Both the position numbers and the translations under genes were made by a program. From positions 62,001 to 126,000 of the forward strand of contig NZ_SELG01000041.1 in NCBI RefSeq assembly GCF_007845635.1: a stretch of DNA of 64,000 bases. Reading direction: 5' to 3'. Shown one piece after another: positions 17,224-28,069 of the stretch. A model generated the notes under the pieces. It had not been told where the DNA came from. It did no database searches and saw only the letters and a program-made list of their open reading frames with translations. Every line of letters starts with the position of its first letter. Position 1 is the stretch's first letter. The stretch comes from Apibacter muscae. Its GTDB lineage: Bacteria > Bacteroidota > Bacteroidia > Flavobacteriales > Weeksellaceae.

Positions 17224-18759
17224 ATGTTAGTAAAAACTTATGGGAGTGCTGTTTATGGAGTTAACGCACAAATAATTACAGTAGAAGTAAATATTGATAA
17301 AGGGGTAGGGTATCAATTGGTAGGAATGCCAGATTTAGCAATTAAAGAAAGTGCTCATAGAATTTCTGCTGCATTAAAGAATTGTGGATATAAGATGCCA
17401 GGTAAAAAAATTACGGTTAACATGGCACCTGCAGACTTACGAAAAGAAGGTTCTGCTTATGATTTAACTATAGCAATGGGTATTTTAGCCGCTTCTGAAC
17501 AAATTAAATATAGCAGTTTAGAAAAATATTTAATAATGGGAGAGTTATCTTTAGATGGTTCCTTACAACCGGTAAAAGGAGTTTTACCCATAGCAATTCA
17601 AGCCAGAGAAGATGGTTTTAAAGGATTTTTCTTACCAATTCAAAATGCTAAAGAAGCAGCAATAGTTAATAATTTAGAAGTTTATGGCATTAGTCATATA
17701 TCAGAAATAATAAATTTTTTTGATAAGAAGGTCGACCTAAAACCTGTAATACTAAACACTCGTGAAGAATTCAATAAAAATTGCAATCATTATCCATATG
17801 ATTTTTCAGAAGTAAAAGGTCAGGAAAATATAAAGAGAGCTTTAGAAATAGCTGCAGCTGGAGGGCATAATGTTTTGTTGATAGGTCCACCTGGAAGTGG
17901 TAAAACTATGCTCGCCAAAAGAATTCCATCCATTTTGCCACCTCTAACCTTATCTGAAGCGTTAGAAACAACCAAAATACATTCAGTAGCGGGTAAGTTA
18001 GGACAAGAGTCCTCATTAATGACTACACGGCCTTACAGGAATCCTCATCATACCATATCATCTGTAGCTTTAGTAGGAGGGGGGAGCTATCCCCAACCCG
18101 GAGAAATATCTCTTTCTCATAACGGAGTTTTGTTTTTAGATGAATTGCCTGAATTTAATAGGCAAGTTTTAGAAGTTATGAGGCAACCTTTAGAAGATAG
18201 GGTGGTTACTATTTCCAGAGCTAAATTCACCTTAACCTATCCAGCAAGTTTTATGCTTATTGCATCCATGAATCCTTCCCCGTCCGGGTACTTTCCTAAC
18301 GATCCTAAAAATACAAGTTCACTTACAGAAATGCAAAGGTACATGAATAAGATTTCTGGTCCTCTATTGGATCGCATAGATATACATATTGAAGTATCTC
18401 CAGTTCCTTTTGATAATCTTTCAGATAAAAGAAAAGGAGAGCCTAGTGAAAAAATTAGAAAAAGAGTGATTGAGGCTAGAAATATTCAGACCTTTAGATA
18501 TAAGGAAAATAGTTATCTTCATTACAATGCACAAATGGGTCCCAAAGAATTGGATAAGTATTGTGCGTTAGATGAAAAATCCACTCAATTGATTAAAAAT
18601 GCAATAGAAAAATTAGGACTTTCTGCAAGAGCTTATGACAGAATTCTTAGAGTTAGTAGAACCATTGCTGATTTGGATAAATCAGAAAATATAAATTCTA
18701 ATCATATAGCTGAAGCTATTCAATACAGATCTTTAGATAGGGAAGGATGGGGAACCTAA
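17224..18759 (+). CDS. comM: YifB/ComM-family Mg-chelatase-like AAA ATPase
   Basis: A 511-residue ATPase with an N-terminal Lon-protease-like (ChlI) domain (about 20-140), the AAA module, and a C-terminal Mg-chelatase helical domain. Walker A is GPPGSGKTML near 221-230, Walker B is VLFLDELPEF, and the YifB signature HNGVLFLDE is complete. ComM is known as a hexameric helicase that drives branch migration during natural transformation. Other uptake genes are not in this window, so a competence role here is inference. Separated from rlpA by a shared terminator. Confidence 0.94.
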   Translation: MLVKTYGSAVYGVNAQIITVEVNIDKGVGYQLVGMPDLAIKESAHRISAALKNCGYKMPGKKITVNMAPADLRKEGSAYDLTIAMGILAASEQIKYSSLEKYLIMGELSLDGSLQPVKGVLPIAIQAREDGFKGFFLPIQNAKEAAIVNNLEVYGISHISEIINFFDKKVDLKPVILNTREEFNKNCNHYPYDFSEVKGQENIKRALEIAAAGGHNVLLIGPPGSGKTMLAKRIPSILPPLTLSEALETTKIHSVAGKLGQESSLMTTRPYRNPHHTISSVALVGGGSYPQPGEISLSHNGVLFLDELPEFNRQVLEVMRQPLEDRVVTISRAKFTLTYPASFMLIASMNPSPSGYFPNDPKNTSSLTEMQRYMNKISGPLLDRIDIHIEVSPVPFDNLSDKRKGEPSEKIRKRVIEARNIQTFRYKENSYLHYNAQMGPKELDKYCALDEKSTQLIKNAIEKLGLSARAYDRILRVSRTIADLDKSENINSNHIAEAIQYRSLDREGWGT

Positions 18760-18806
18760 GAATAAAAATTTTATTAATATACTTTTTGTAAATGTTAATA
18801 ATAAAA

Positions 18807-18829
18807 AAACTCCGATGAAATCGGAGTTT
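18807..18829. terminator. Bidirectional terminator between comM and rlpA
   Basis: Stem aaactccgat (18807-18816) and atcggagttt (18820-18829) with loop gaa. It lies between two convergent genes and has A-runs on the left and T's on the right. Confidence 0.85.
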
Positions 18830-18836
18830 AAAATTT

Positions 18837-19364
18837 TTATAAAACTACATACTGGACATTTAAAACTCCGGAATTTAAACTTGCAAGTTCAGCAAATGCA
18901 GCTTTACTCAAATCAAATTCTCTTTTAGGTACAAAAGGTCCACGATCAGTGATACGCACTATAACCTCTTTACCATTTTTAGGATTTATAATTTTAACCT
19001 TAGTACCAAAGGGTAAAGATTTATGGGCAGCGGTATAAGCATTCATATCATATCTTTCACCGCTTGAAGTAAGTCTACCATGAAACTTACCACCGTACCA
19101 AGAAACTTTCCCGGCAGATAGTTTTTTAGATTCTTCAACTATTGCTACATTATCATTTTCTAAATTATCTTCCTTATTGATAGATAAGGAATCAGTTAAA
19201 GAATCTTTTAAAATAAGTTTATTATTTTTTTGTAATGTATCTGCAACTATAGTATCTAAAGGAAGTTCAAATTTATCACTTTCATCAAAAAAAACAGTTT
19301 TAGTTTGAAAAGCCGTAAAAGACAAGGATACTAATAAAATTGCAACAAACGTTACTTTCTTCAT
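18837..19364 (-). CDS. rlpA: RlpA-like septal ring lytic transglycosylase
   Basis: A 175-residue exported protein with a signal peptide (1-20, ending near FTAFQ), a low-complexity Asp/Lys-rich linker (20-85), and a C-terminal double-psi beta-barrel RlpA domain. GKVSWYGGKFHGRLTSSGE opens the domain, and SLPFGTKVK and ITDRGPF contain the expected active-site residues. RlpA-type enzymes cleave denuded peptidoglycan. The SPOR domain of E. coli RlpA is absent, as in many Bacteroidota. No lipobox cysteine is visible, so it is probably periplasmic. Confidence 0.9.
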   Translation of the reverse strand: MKKVTFVAILLVSLSFTAFQTKTVFFDESDKFELPLDTIVADTLQKNNKLILKDSLTDSLSINKEDNLENDNVAIVEESKKLSAGKVSWYGGKFHGRLTSSGERYDMNAYTAAHKSLPFGTKVKIINPKNGKEVIVRITDRGPFVPKREFDLSKAAFAELASLNSGVLNVQYVVL

Positions 19365-19791
19365 ATTCTTATTAATATTGATTAATGAGGCAAAAGTACG
19401 ATCAACAAAAAATAAAAAATTCTTAAAACTAAATAATAAGTATTTTACTTAAATAAAATAACACCTAAACCTTTATATATAAAGAGTAAAATGCCATAGG
19501 TTAAATTAAAGTTAAAAAAATTTAGAGATGTTAATTTTTTTAGCTATTCTTATCTATATATTCATAAAGCCTTAATTATTAATTAATTATCAATAATATA
19601 TTCTAAGAATTTTTTAAAATTCATTCACTAAAATTTTAAACGTTATCTAAATAAAAATTATTAAAGGAATTTTACGTCTGTAATTTTAAAATTGAAAACT
19701 ACATGAAGTCAATATAGCACATAAAAAAACATTAGATCTATGAAGAAAAATAGAATGTAATTTTAAAATTTGTAACTTTACACGCATAAAT
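19365..19791. other. Divergent intergenic region
   Basis: 427 bp between rlpA (minus) and the SnoaL-like lipoprotein gene (plus). Apart from the possible rlpA -7 box, I see only AT-rich sequence without ORFs, repeats or a clear RNA fold. Confidence 0.45.
19391..19398 (-). promoter_or_regulatory. Possible -7 box for rlpA
   Basis: On the minus strand this reads TACTTTTG, matching TAnnTTTG, 26 bp before the rlpA ATG. No clear -33 element. Confidence 0.4.
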
Positions 19792-20280
19792 ATGAGAAAA
19801 TTCTTACTACTTCTGTTTGCAGGTTTTTTATTAATGTCCTGCACTATAAAACAAGATAAAAATATAAAAATAATCCATGATTTTTATAATGTTTTTTCTG
19901 AAAGAAAAGATATTCACAAACTAATGGATTTTTATTCAGCGCATTCAATTTGGGAAGATGGATTATTAAATTCCACCCTTGAAGGCAAAGATCAAATTAA
20001 ATCTATGTATGGATGGGAGGATACAAATTTTAAAAAACATCCCAATTATTCCGAATTGGTTAGCTTAAAAAGTATTTTAGCTAACGACAGTGTTGTAGCA
20101 GTTTCTGGTCAATACAATCCGTATTATTATAACGGCAATTTAATACCTGAAACACCTTTTACTTCTTGGTTTTATTTGAATGAAGAAGGAAAAATTGAAA
20201 AACAAATAGAGTGGATACAATATTCATTAAATGATTTACAGGAAATGATAAACTTTAAAACTAATGCCAAGATTCATTAG
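19792..20280 (+). CDS. SnoaL/NTF2-like lipoprotein
   Basis: A 162-residue lipoprotein with the lipobox LLMSC and lipidated C17. The rest fits a SnoaL-like NTF2 fold: IIHDFYNVFSERKDIHKLMDFYS is the opening helix pair, and WEDGLLNSTLEGKDQI the following strand and loop. Such domains bind small molecules or serve as dimerisation units, so no reaction can be assigned. It ends 71 bp upstream of alaS on the same strand. The gene looks complete. Confidence 0.72.
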   Translation: MRKFLLLLFAGFLLMSCTIKQDKNIKIIHDFYNVFSERKDIHKLMDFYSAHSIWEDGLLNSTLEGKDQIKSMYGWEDTNFKKHPNYSELVSLKSILANDSVVAVSGQYNPYYYNGNLIPETPFTSWFYLNEEGKIEKQIEWIQYSLNDLQEMINFKTNAKIH

Positions 20281-20351
20281 TTATATACCATTAATATGAT
20301 TAATTATTATATTTAATTAATTTAAAATTTTATAAATAAGCCTATTTACAA

Positions 20352-22958
20352 ATGACTTCAAAAGATATAAGAAAAACATTTTTAGATTTTTTCGAATCTA
20401 AACAACATACAATAGTTCCATCTGCCCCAATTGTTTTAAAAGACGATCCTACCTTAATGTTTTCCAATTCCGGAATGACTCAATTTAAAGATTTTTTCTT
20501 AGGATATAAAGAGCCTAAAAGTTTTAGAATAGCAGATACCCAAAAGTGTTTAAGAGTTTCAGGTAAACATAACGATTTGGATGATGTTGGGAAAGATACC
20601 TATCATCACACCATGTTTGAAATGCTAGGGAATTGGAGTTTTGGGGATTATTTTAAAAAAGAAGCCATTGCATGGGCTTGGGAATTATTAACCCAAGTTT
20701 ATAAAATACCTAAAGAGTGGATTTATGTAACTATTTTTGAAGGGGATTCTATAGAAAATTTAAATAAAGATGTAGAAGCTTATAATTTTTGGAAAGAACA
20801 TATTACAGAAGACCGAATTTTGCTAGGAAATAAAAAAGACAATTTCTGGGAAATGGGTGATACCGGACCTTGTGGACCTTGTTCTGAAATCCATGTAGAT
20901 ATAAGACCTCTAAACGAAAAAGAAAAGATAGATGGGAAAAAATTAGTCAACCAAGACCACCCACAAGTAATTGAAGTTTGGAATTTGGTATTTATGGAAT
21001 ATTTGCGTAAAGCAGATAAAACTCTTGAAAAACTTCCTAAACAAAATGTTGATACTGGGATGGGGTTTGAGCGTCTGTGTATGATTCTACAAGGAAAAAC
21101 ATCTAACTATGATACCGATGTTTTTATGCCTTTAATTGCAAAATTGGAGCAAATTTCTGGTTATAAATACGGAGCAAATTCAAATACAGACGTAGCATTT
21201 AGAGTACTGGCAGATCATGTAAGAGCCATTGCATTTTCTATTGCCGATGGGCAACTGCCATCCAATTCAGGTGCTGGATATGTAATACGTAGAATTCTTA
21301 GAAGGGCAGTAGGTTATGCATTTAGAATACTAAATATGAAAGAACCTCTTTTGTATCAATTAGTACCTATCCTAAATACTCAAATGGGAGAATATTTTTT
21401 AGAATTATCCAAGCAAGCGGAGCATATCGCTTTGGTAATTAAAGAAGAAGAGTCCTCATTTTTAAGAACGATTGATCAAGGTTTAGTTAGAATGAATTCT
21501 TTTATAGAAAATAATCCAACGATTAAAACTATTCCAGGAGAGATTATTTTTGAGCTTTATGATACCTATGGTTTTCCTTCGGATTTATCAAGAATAATCG
21601 CAGAAGAAAAAGGACTTTCCATAGACGAAGAAGGATTTGAGGTAGAAATGAGTAAGCAAAAAGAAAGATCTAAGTCAGCAGGAAAATTTAGAACTTATGA
21701 CTGGGTTGTATTGCATGAAGATTTACAAGAAGAATTTGTAGGTTACGATTATTTAGATACTCAAGTTAAAGTAACTAGATATAGAAAAATTGAAAACAAA
21801 GAAGGAGAATTTTATCAGTTGGTATTTCAGTTAACACCTTTTTATGCACAAAGCGGTGGACAAGTGGGTGATACTGGATATATTATGAATGATAATGAAA
21901 AGATTGATATTCTTAATACTAAAAAGGAAAATAATCTGATCGTTCATATCGTCAAAGAATTGCCTAAATATATAGAGTTTCCCTTTCAAGCAGTAGTAGA
22001 CCAAGCAAGGAGAGAATCAATTTCACAAAACCATTCAGCTACCCATTTGTTGCATGCAGCACTGAGAAAAGTTTTAGGAAATCATGTGGAACAAAAAGGT
22101 TCCTATGTTGGACCTGATTATCTACGTTTTGACTTTTCCCATTTTAGTAAAATGACTGAAGAGGAAATTGAACAGGTTGAGATTGAAATCAATAAAAAAG
22201 TTATGGAACGAATTTTATTGAACGAAAATAGATCAGTTCCATTTGCCAAAGCCTTAGATATGGGAGCGATGGCTTTATTTGGAGAAAAGTATGGAGATAT
22301 TGTTCGTGTAATTAAATTTGGAGATTCTGTTGAACTTTGTGGAGGTACACATGTAAAGAATACTCAGGAAATAATCATTTGCAAAATTATTAGTGAATCT
22401 TCCAGCTCTGCTGGAGTTCGTAGAATAGAAGCGATTACGGGTAAAAAAGCGTTAGATTTTCTAAAACAAGAATTTAATAGTTACGAGCAGGTGAAGTCTT
22501 TATTAAAAAATGAGGAACCCATAAAATCAATTGAAAAACTGATTACGGAGAATGAGGAGTTAAAAAAGCAAATCGAACAATTAGTTAGAGAAAAAGCTAA
22601 GAATGAAAAGTTACTTTGGGAAAATTCTATAAAGGAAATAAATAGAGTTCAGTATATCGGTTTAATTACAGAATTAAACAATGCTACGGTTAAAGATTTA
22701 ATTTTTCAGTTAAAAAAAGAAATAGAGAATTTATTTATTGTAGTGGGAACTAAAACAGATAATAAACCTACTTTATCTATAGGTATTTCCGATGATTTGG
22801 TTAATTCGAAAAAATTGAATGCAGGTGCTATAGTGAGAGAATTAGCGAAAGAAATACAAGGTGGAGGAGGAGGACAACCTTCATTTGCAACCGCAGGAGG
22901 AAAAAATCTATCTGGTCTAGAGCGTGCAATAGATAAATCAATTCAGTATATCGATTAA
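20352..22958 (+). CDS. alaS: Alanyl-tRNA synthetase
   Basis: Charges tRNA-Ala and edits mischarged Ser/Gly. The 868 residues have the normal order: class II catalytic core (motif [14 protein letters not shown] near 35-48), the editing domain with H561 and H565 in HSATH plus C663 and H667 in CGGTH, a coiled-coil linker, and a C-terminal DHHA1/C-Ala domain ending [14 protein letters not shown]. The start ATG at 20352 gives [14 protein letters not shown], the usual N-terminus. It has its own terminator. Confidence 0.98.
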   Translation: MTSKDIRKTFLDFFESKQHTIVPSAPIVLKDDPTLMFSNSGMTQFKDFFLGYKEPKSFRIADTQKCLRVSGKHNDLDDVGKDTYHHTMFEMLGNWSFGDYFKKEAIAWAWELLTQVYKIPKEWIYVTIFEGDSIENLNKDVEAYNFWKEHITEDRILLGNKKDNFWEMGDTGPCGPCSEIHVDIRPLNEKEKIDGKKLVNQDHPQVIEVWNLVFMEYLRKADKTLEKLPKQNVDTGMGFERLCMILQGKTSNYDTDVFMPLIAKLEQISGYKYGANSNTDVAFRVLADHVRAIAFSIADGQLPSNSGAGYVIRRILRRAVGYAFRILNMKEPLLYQLVPILNTQMGEYFLELSKQAEHIALVIKEEESSFLRTIDQGLVRMNSFIENNPTIKTIPGEIIFELYDTYGFPSDLSRIIAEEKGLSIDEEGFEVEMSKQKERSKSAGKFRTYDWVVLHEDLQEEFVGYDYLDTQVKVTRYRKIENKEGEFYQLVFQLTPFYAQSGGQVGDTGYIMNDNEKIDILNTKKENNLIVHIVKELPKYIEFPFQAVVDQARRESISQNHSATHLLHAALRKVLGNHVEQKGSYVGPDYLRFDFSHFSKMTEEEIEQVEIEINKKVMERILLNENRSVPFAKALDMGAMALFGEKYGDIVRVIKFGDSVELCGGTHVKNTQEIIICKIISESSSSAGVRRIEAITGKKALDFLKQEFNSYEQVKSLLKNEEPIKSIEKLITENEELKKQIEQLVREKAKNEKLLWENSIKEINRVQYIGLITELNNATVKDLIFQLKKEIENLFIVVGTKTDNKPTLSIGISDDLVNSKKLNAGAIVRELAKEIQGGGGGQPSFATAGGKNLSGLERAIDKSIQYID

Positions 22959-22983
22959 ATTTTTAAAATATATGATTAATTAT

Positions 22984-23014
22984 AAAAGGTATTCCATTTA
23001 GGAATACCTTTTTT
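22984..23014 (+). terminator. Terminator after alaS
   Basis: A 12-bp perfect stem (22984-22995 with 23001-23012, arm aaaaggtattcc), 5-nt loop and T-tail. Confidence 0.88.
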
Positions 23015-23077
23015 AGTTATAAGAAATGATAACTATTTAATAATTATTATACTAGTTAAAACTAACATAAAAAATAT

Positions 23078-24865
23078 TCAAATTTCTGAAATATCAATTA
23101 ATTGAATATTAAATAATTTATAGTTAAGTATTTCCTTTACAGTTTGTACTAATGAATATAAAGCTATGTTTGATTCGCTTAATTCTATTTTTTTTATAGA
23201 GTTTTCGTTTTTATAAGCTCTATTGTTATATGCCATAACAAAATGAATTTTTAAATCATTATTGATTATTTGGTTAAATAATGCTTTTCCTTCTAATATT
23301 TTAGTAGGACTTTTCCTATTATGCTTTTTTATTGTATTTATAAAATAATTACTCCCTGAATTGCTATTTATATCATTCCATAATCTTTTAGCTGAAAGAA
23401 TTACTTGGCTTGATAAATTTCTCATTTGAGTATTAAATCCATCTTTAACATGTATAAAATATATGCTATCATTTTCTAAATATAAAATGTCACAAAGCTC
23501 TATATTTTCTTTTAAAACTTTATCCAAAATATAATGGTTAGAAGACTTATGAGAAGTATTATAGGTATCCTCATCCATATCCTCATCCCAAGTATTTAAT
23601 ATAGTTTTATTTAATTTATATTGTTTGTAATAGTTAATGGCTTCTTGTTTTATTTGTTTTATAAATCTATCTTCCAAATAAAACCATTGATTATCTATTC
23701 TAAAATATTTTTTTTCTGAATATATAATTTCTGCTATAATGTGAGAGTAAAATGTTCCTGATGTAGATTCTTTACCATTTATAGTACCAATAATTCCTAA
23801 TTCATATAATTTTTGTTTAATTGAAAGTCTATCATTTATATTATCAGTATTATTATAAATAAACTGTGTGCATTCAAAATATAATTTATTCCTATTATTT
23901 ATTATTTTATCATTAGTTTTCCTTTTCCTTCTAAATCTTATACGAAATTCATCGCATTCATAAAATTTTTCAAGTTTATTAAAATTTACAATTTCAATTA
24001 TATCATTATTTAATCTATTTAATTCATCAGGAGTTATGTGTAAATTAACATCATCAACAATTTTTTCCTTAAGAAATTCATCTAAACTATGAAGAAGCTG
24101 TTCTTCTGTAATCTTTTTGAAAAGAGTTAATTGGGTATATTTTGATTTATCTTCTCGAATATTATGAATATCAATTATTAATAGCCTTAATTCCTCAAAA
24201 CTAATTTTTTTTCTAAGATTAAAATAAGAACCTACTTCCATGATAGACTCATCATCAAGATGATATTTTTTAAAGATTCCATTTCTTAATTCAGCTCTAA
24301 CTTTAATCTTTATTTTTTTAGGTATCTCTGAATAATCTAAAGAATCATTTACTGATTGATTAAAATTGTATGTATTTGATTTTTGAGATAAATTACCGGT
24401 TATACCTCTTGTATCTATAACTAAAGAAATATCCTCATTAGGTTTAGCAAAATGTTGATATAGATCAATACCAAAATAAGGGTCAATATATTTTTTTATC
24501 ACGGTAATACCACTACCTCCAATTACACAATAGATATTAGATTTATATATGATAAATAAGACAAATGAAAACTCTAATATTTCAAAATTCTGTTTTTTGG
24601 CTAATTCATAAGGTAAAAATAATTTCCAATAACCTAAATTTTTAGGATTATTATAACAATAAGTATAATATTTAAAATCTTTTTCTTCATAAAACTCTAA
24701 AGAAGGTTTTACAATTTGAATATTATTTTTATTTGCATGGAGATATTTTTTGTGATTATCTCTAATGATTTCAACTATTTCATCATTATCTTTATTTTGG
24801 AATTCATAATATAGCTTATCAATTAAAAAAAATTTAAGATTAAATTTTATATCCCCTAACCTCAT
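23078..24865 (-). CDS. DUF6119 / TIGR04141-like sporadic protein
   Basis: A 595-residue soluble protein with no signal peptide. I place it in the sporadically distributed TIGR04141/DUF6119 family by its layout: LVIDTRGITGN in the N-terminal half and the C-terminal block ELCDIL (456-461), then HVK (472-474), then SSQVILSAKRLW. The D459 and H-x-K474 spacing resembles a PD-(D/E)xK nuclease core in which the Glu is His; that is inference. It is a single gene between the alaS terminator and parC, with no partner. Such an isolated accessory gene suggests transfer; family members often occur in defence regions, so an anti-phage role is plausible but untested. Confidence 0.65.
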   Translation of the reverse strand: MRLGDIKFNLKFFLIDKLYYEFQNKDNDEIVEIIRDNHKKYLHANKNNIQIVKPSLEFYEEKDFKYYTYCYNNPKNLGYWKLFLPYELAKKQNFEILEFSFVLFIIYKSNIYCVIGGSGITVIKKYIDPYFGIDLYQHFAKPNEDISLVIDTRGITGNLSQKSNTYNFNQSVNDSLDYSEIPKKIKIKVRAELRNGIFKKYHLDDESIMEVGSYFNLRKKISFEELRLLIIDIHNIREDKSKYTQLTLFKKITEEQLLHSLDEFLKEKIVDDVNLHITPDELNRLNNDIIEIVNFNKLEKFYECDEFRIRFRRKRKTNDKIINNRNKLYFECTQFIYNNTDNINDRLSIKQKLYELGIIGTINGKESTSGTFYSHIIAEIIYSEKKYFRIDNQWFYLEDRFIKQIKQEAINYYKQYKLNKTILNTWDEDMDEDTYNTSHKSSNHYILDKVLKENIELCDILYLENDSIYFIHVKDGFNTQMRNLSSQVILSAKRLWNDINSNSGSNYFINTIKKHNRKSPTKILEGKALFNQIINNDLKIHFVMAYNNRAYKNENSIKKIELSESNIALYSLVQTVKEILNYKLFNIQLIDISEI

Positions 24866-24974
24866 ATTTTATAATAATATAGTATGTATATAATTTATAT
24901 TGTAAATATATAAATACTTATTATTTTATGGCATTTAGTGTGGTAAAATTTAAGAAAATAAGATGATATTTTAG

Positions 24975-27536
24975 CTAAAAAAGATTAATTTGCTCTCCAT
25001 TAGCGTCAAGGTTATCCTCTTCCAAATGATTTTCTTCTTCTAAAATTTCCTCTTCCGGTTTAATCTCTTCTACTTTAATATTTCTTATCTTTTCTTTGGA
25101 AAGTTGGTTGCCCTGAGCTTTAATTCCTTTAATAGAAATAAATTCTTCCAAGTCAATGGTTTCAGTTTCTTTATCTTTTCCGAAATTAATTTCAGCAATT
25201 AATTTTCCGCCAGTTCCCACCCATTCTATAAAAGATTTTGGGTTTTCAGATTGGAAGAATATTTGTGGATTTAAGGTATCTTCTAATAGGAAGCGCTTAA
25301 TAAAATAAATGGATTTTTCTCCATCGTAATATATACAACAAATAGGTTTTTCAGGGTCCCATTTTTCAATGACTATTATATCATCGTCGAAATGATTAAG
25401 CAGATCAAAAGTATGTAATTTGGCAAAGCCTTTAGAGCTTAAAGTTAAAACTTTATCTGTTCCTTTAAAAGCCCCTAGGTAAGTTCCCCGACCATCAACA
25501 TTTAAGCGTAATATAGAATCATCGAACCAAATTTTTCTTGGAGCTAAAGTAGATATACCAGATTCTTTTAATTCAATTCTCTTAATAGGATATTTTGTTA
25601 CCAAGTTTCCTTTGGAACTTCTTCCTTTAATGGATAATTCAGAAAAATCTAAATCAAATTTTAATTTTTTTAATCTTTGGCTAAGTTTTAAGTATATAGT
25701 AACTACTTCAGCTTCTCCATTAGGGTTAGCAGTAAAATATTGGATTTCGGAATATTTATCCTCAGAGATTAATTGATATTCTTTGTCTCTTGTAATAGAA
25801 GTTACTGGAAATCTTTTCATAAACCAGGGTCCCATTTTTCCTACTCTATAGATCAAATTATAAACCGTTCGTTTATCATTCTTTTTCCATATTCCTACAT
25901 GGATAATATTTTTTCCAACAAATGTTTTAGCGTCTGCTTTAGTAACCAACATGGTACCATCCTTCCTAAAAACGATAATATCATCAATATCAGAACAATC
26001 AAATAAATATTCATCTTTTTTTAAAGAATAACCTATAAAGCCTTCCTCTTTATTTACATAAAACTTTATATTAGCTACAGCTACTTTAGCCGCATCAATG
26101 GTATCAAAAGTTCTAATTTCAGTTTTTCTTTCTTTCCCTTTTGAATACTTCTTCTTAATGTTGGTAAAATAGTCTATGGCGTAAGAGATAAGATTTCCTA
26201 AATGATATTTTACTTCTTCAATTTTACCCTCCAGTGCTAGAATATGCTCTTCTGCTTTGCCTAGATCAAAACGTGTTATTCTTTTTATTCGAATTTCTGT
26301 AAGCCTTGTAATATCTTCAACCGTAACTTCTCTAATTAAATGTGAAGTAAAAGGTTTTAAAGCCTTATCAATGGTATCAATTACTTCCTCCCAGGTTTCA
26401 AGTTCTTCAATTTTATGATAAATTCTATTTTCTATAAAAATACGTTCTAACGATGAAAAGTGCCATTGCTCTTGCAATTCCTCCAATTCAATTTCTAATT
26501 CTTTTTTTAACAAATCAACGGTGTGATCTGTATTGGATTTAAGAATATTTGAAACCGTGGTAAAAATTGGTTTATCAATATCAATTACGCAAGCGTTCGG
26601 TGAGATTGATACTTCACAGTCTGTAAAGGCATACAATGCATCAATCATTTTGTCAGGAGATACATCATTGGTGAGATATACTAATATTTCAACTTCTGCT
26701 GCAGTATTATCCTCAATTTTTTTTATTTTAATCTTTCCTTTATCATTAGCTTTAATAATGCTATCGATTAAAGAACTAGTATTGGTGCCATAAGGGATTT
26801 CATTAATTAACAATAGACCTTTTTCCGGATTAGAAATTCGGGCTCTGGCTCTTATTTTACCTCCTCTTTCTCCGTCATTATAGTTAGATACATCAATTAA
26901 TCCTCCAGTTTGAAAATCAGGATATAAAGTAAATGGTTTATTTTTTAAATATGCTATTGAAGCATCAATCAGTTCAACAAAATTATGAGGCAATATTTTG
27001 GTGGATAAACCTACAGCAATCCCTTCAACTCCCTGAGATAATAATAAAGGAAACTTAACCGGAAGGTTTTCTGGTTCCTTATTTCTACCATCGTAGGAAG
27101 ATTGCCAAACCGTGGTTTTAGGATTAAAAACCACCTCTAATGCAAAAGGCGTAAGCCGTGATTCAATATACCGAGCAGCAGCAGCACCATCTCCGGTATA
27201 AATATTCCCCCAGTTCCCTTGGGTGTCAATTAAAATATCTTTCTGTCCTATTTGTACAATAGCATCTGTAATGGCTGCATCCCCGTGTGGGTGATATTTC
27301 ATGGTGTTACCAACCACATTTGCTACTTTGTTATATCTACCATCTTCTAATTCTCTCATTGAATGGAGAATTCTTCTTTGAACAGGTTTTAATCCATCAA
27401 AAATGGATGGAATAGCTCTTTCTAAAATAACATATGAAGCATAATCTAAAAACCAAGTTTTGTACATACCAGAAACCTTTTGAGTTTGTTCAACTTGTTC
27501 TGATGGCTTTAAGTTCTCCTGATTAGGCTCTTGCAT
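24975..27536 (-). CDS. parC: DNA topoisomerase IV subunit A
   Basis: The breakage-reunion subunit that decatenates chromosomes. The 853 residues begin with a short tail and then MYKTWFLDYASYVILERAIP; the catalytic tyrosine is Y123 in AARYIES. The quinolone-region KYHPHGDAAI is present at about 80-89. After the tower and coiled-coil region, a C-terminal beta-pinwheel-like domain is reduced, and the protein ends in an acidic Glu-rich tail. It lies downstream of parE with one small membrane gene between them; the three genes are probably one transcript. Assignment to ParC rather than GyrA rests on pairing with the short ParE-type B subunit. Confidence 0.9.
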   Translation of the reverse strand: MQEPNQENLKPSEQVEQTQKVSGMYKTWFLDYASYVILERAIPSIFDGLKPVQRRILHSMRELEDGRYNKVANVVGNTMKYHPHGDAAITDAIVQIGQKDILIDTQGNWGNIYTGDGAAAARYIESRLTPFALEVVFNPKTTVWQSSYDGRNKEPENLPVKFPLLLSQGVEGIAVGLSTKILPHNFVELIDASIAYLKNKPFTLYPDFQTGGLIDVSNYNDGERGGKIRARARISNPEKGLLLINEIPYGTNTSSLIDSIIKANDKGKIKIKKIEDNTAAEVEILVYLTNDVSPDKMIDALYAFTDCEVSISPNACVIDIDKPIFTTVSNILKSNTDHTVDLLKKELEIELEELQEQWHFSSLERIFIENRIYHKIEELETWEEVIDTIDKALKPFTSHLIREVTVEDITRLTEIRIKRITRFDLGKAEEHILALEGKIEEVKYHLGNLISYAIDYFTNIKKKYSKGKERKTEIRTFDTIDAAKVAVANIKFYVNKEEGFIGYSLKKDEYLFDCSDIDDIIVFRKDGTMLVTKADAKTFVGKNIIHVGIWKKNDKRTVYNLIYRVGKMGPWFMKRFPVTSITRDKEYQLISEDKYSEIQYFTANPNGEAEVVTIYLKLSQRLKKLKFDLDFSELSIKGRSSKGNLVTKYPIKRIELKESGISTLAPRKIWFDDSILRLNVDGRGTYLGAFKGTDKVLTLSSKGFAKLHTFDLLNHFDDDIIVIEKWDPEKPICCIYYDGEKSIYFIKRFLLEDTLNPQIFFQSENPKSFIEWVGTGGKLIAEINFGKDKETETIDLEEFISIKGIKAQGNQLSKEKIRNIKVEEIKPEEEILEEENHLEEDNLDANGEQINLF

Positions 27537-27560
27537 AATATTATTTAAAACTATTTTAGT

Positions 27561-28058
27561 TTACGATTTATTAATTTGGGTATCAGATAGCTTGTTTTCT
27601 TTTACAACTTTGTCCAATGAAATTTTTAAATTTCTAATTTGTTTGGATGATAGATAGGATATATCAAACCTTAGTTTTGATAATCCACCCGATACTCTAT
27701 TACTTGAAATATAGATTTCAAGTGTCTTTTTAAAAAAATAACTTTTTTTAATATTAAATTTTTTTAACTTCCTCTTAGGGAAATCCGATTGTAATTCTTT
27801 AACGAATACGGATGATGCTAATGATCTTTTGTTTTGGAAAATAAGTGTTTCTCCTTCTCCGTCGTATTTAAAGAAAGGACAGCCTAAGTAGGTAAGGTAT
27901 AATAAAATAAGTAAACTAAGGATGAAAACTAAATCATCCCTATATTGAAGGGATCGTATATCCAAATAAATAAAAATAATACTACTTACACAAACGATTA
28001 AAGTTAAAATATTAACAATTTTTAATTTATTTTGCGTTTCCTTGTTTTGTATTTTCAT
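27561..28058 (-). CDS. Small membrane protein between parE and parC
   Basis: A 165-residue protein with two adjacent hydrophobic helices (about 12-30 and 41-60) and a basic cytoplasmic C-terminal domain rich in Lys and Ser. I do not recognise the family. It is spaced 11 bp after parE and 24 bp before parC on the same strand, so it is almost certainly co-transcribed with topoisomerase IV. A functional link to the topoisomerase is not implied by the sequence. Confidence 0.7.
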   Translation of the reverse strand: MKIQNKETQNKLKIVNILTLIVCVSSIIFIYLDIRSLQYRDDLVFILSLLILLYLTYLGCPFFKYDGEGETLIFQNKRSLASSVFVKELQSDFPKRKLKKFNIKKSYFFKKTLEIYISSNRVSGGLSKLRFDISYLSSKQIRNLKISLDKVVKENKLSDTQINKS

Positions 28059-28069
28059 AAATCTAATTT

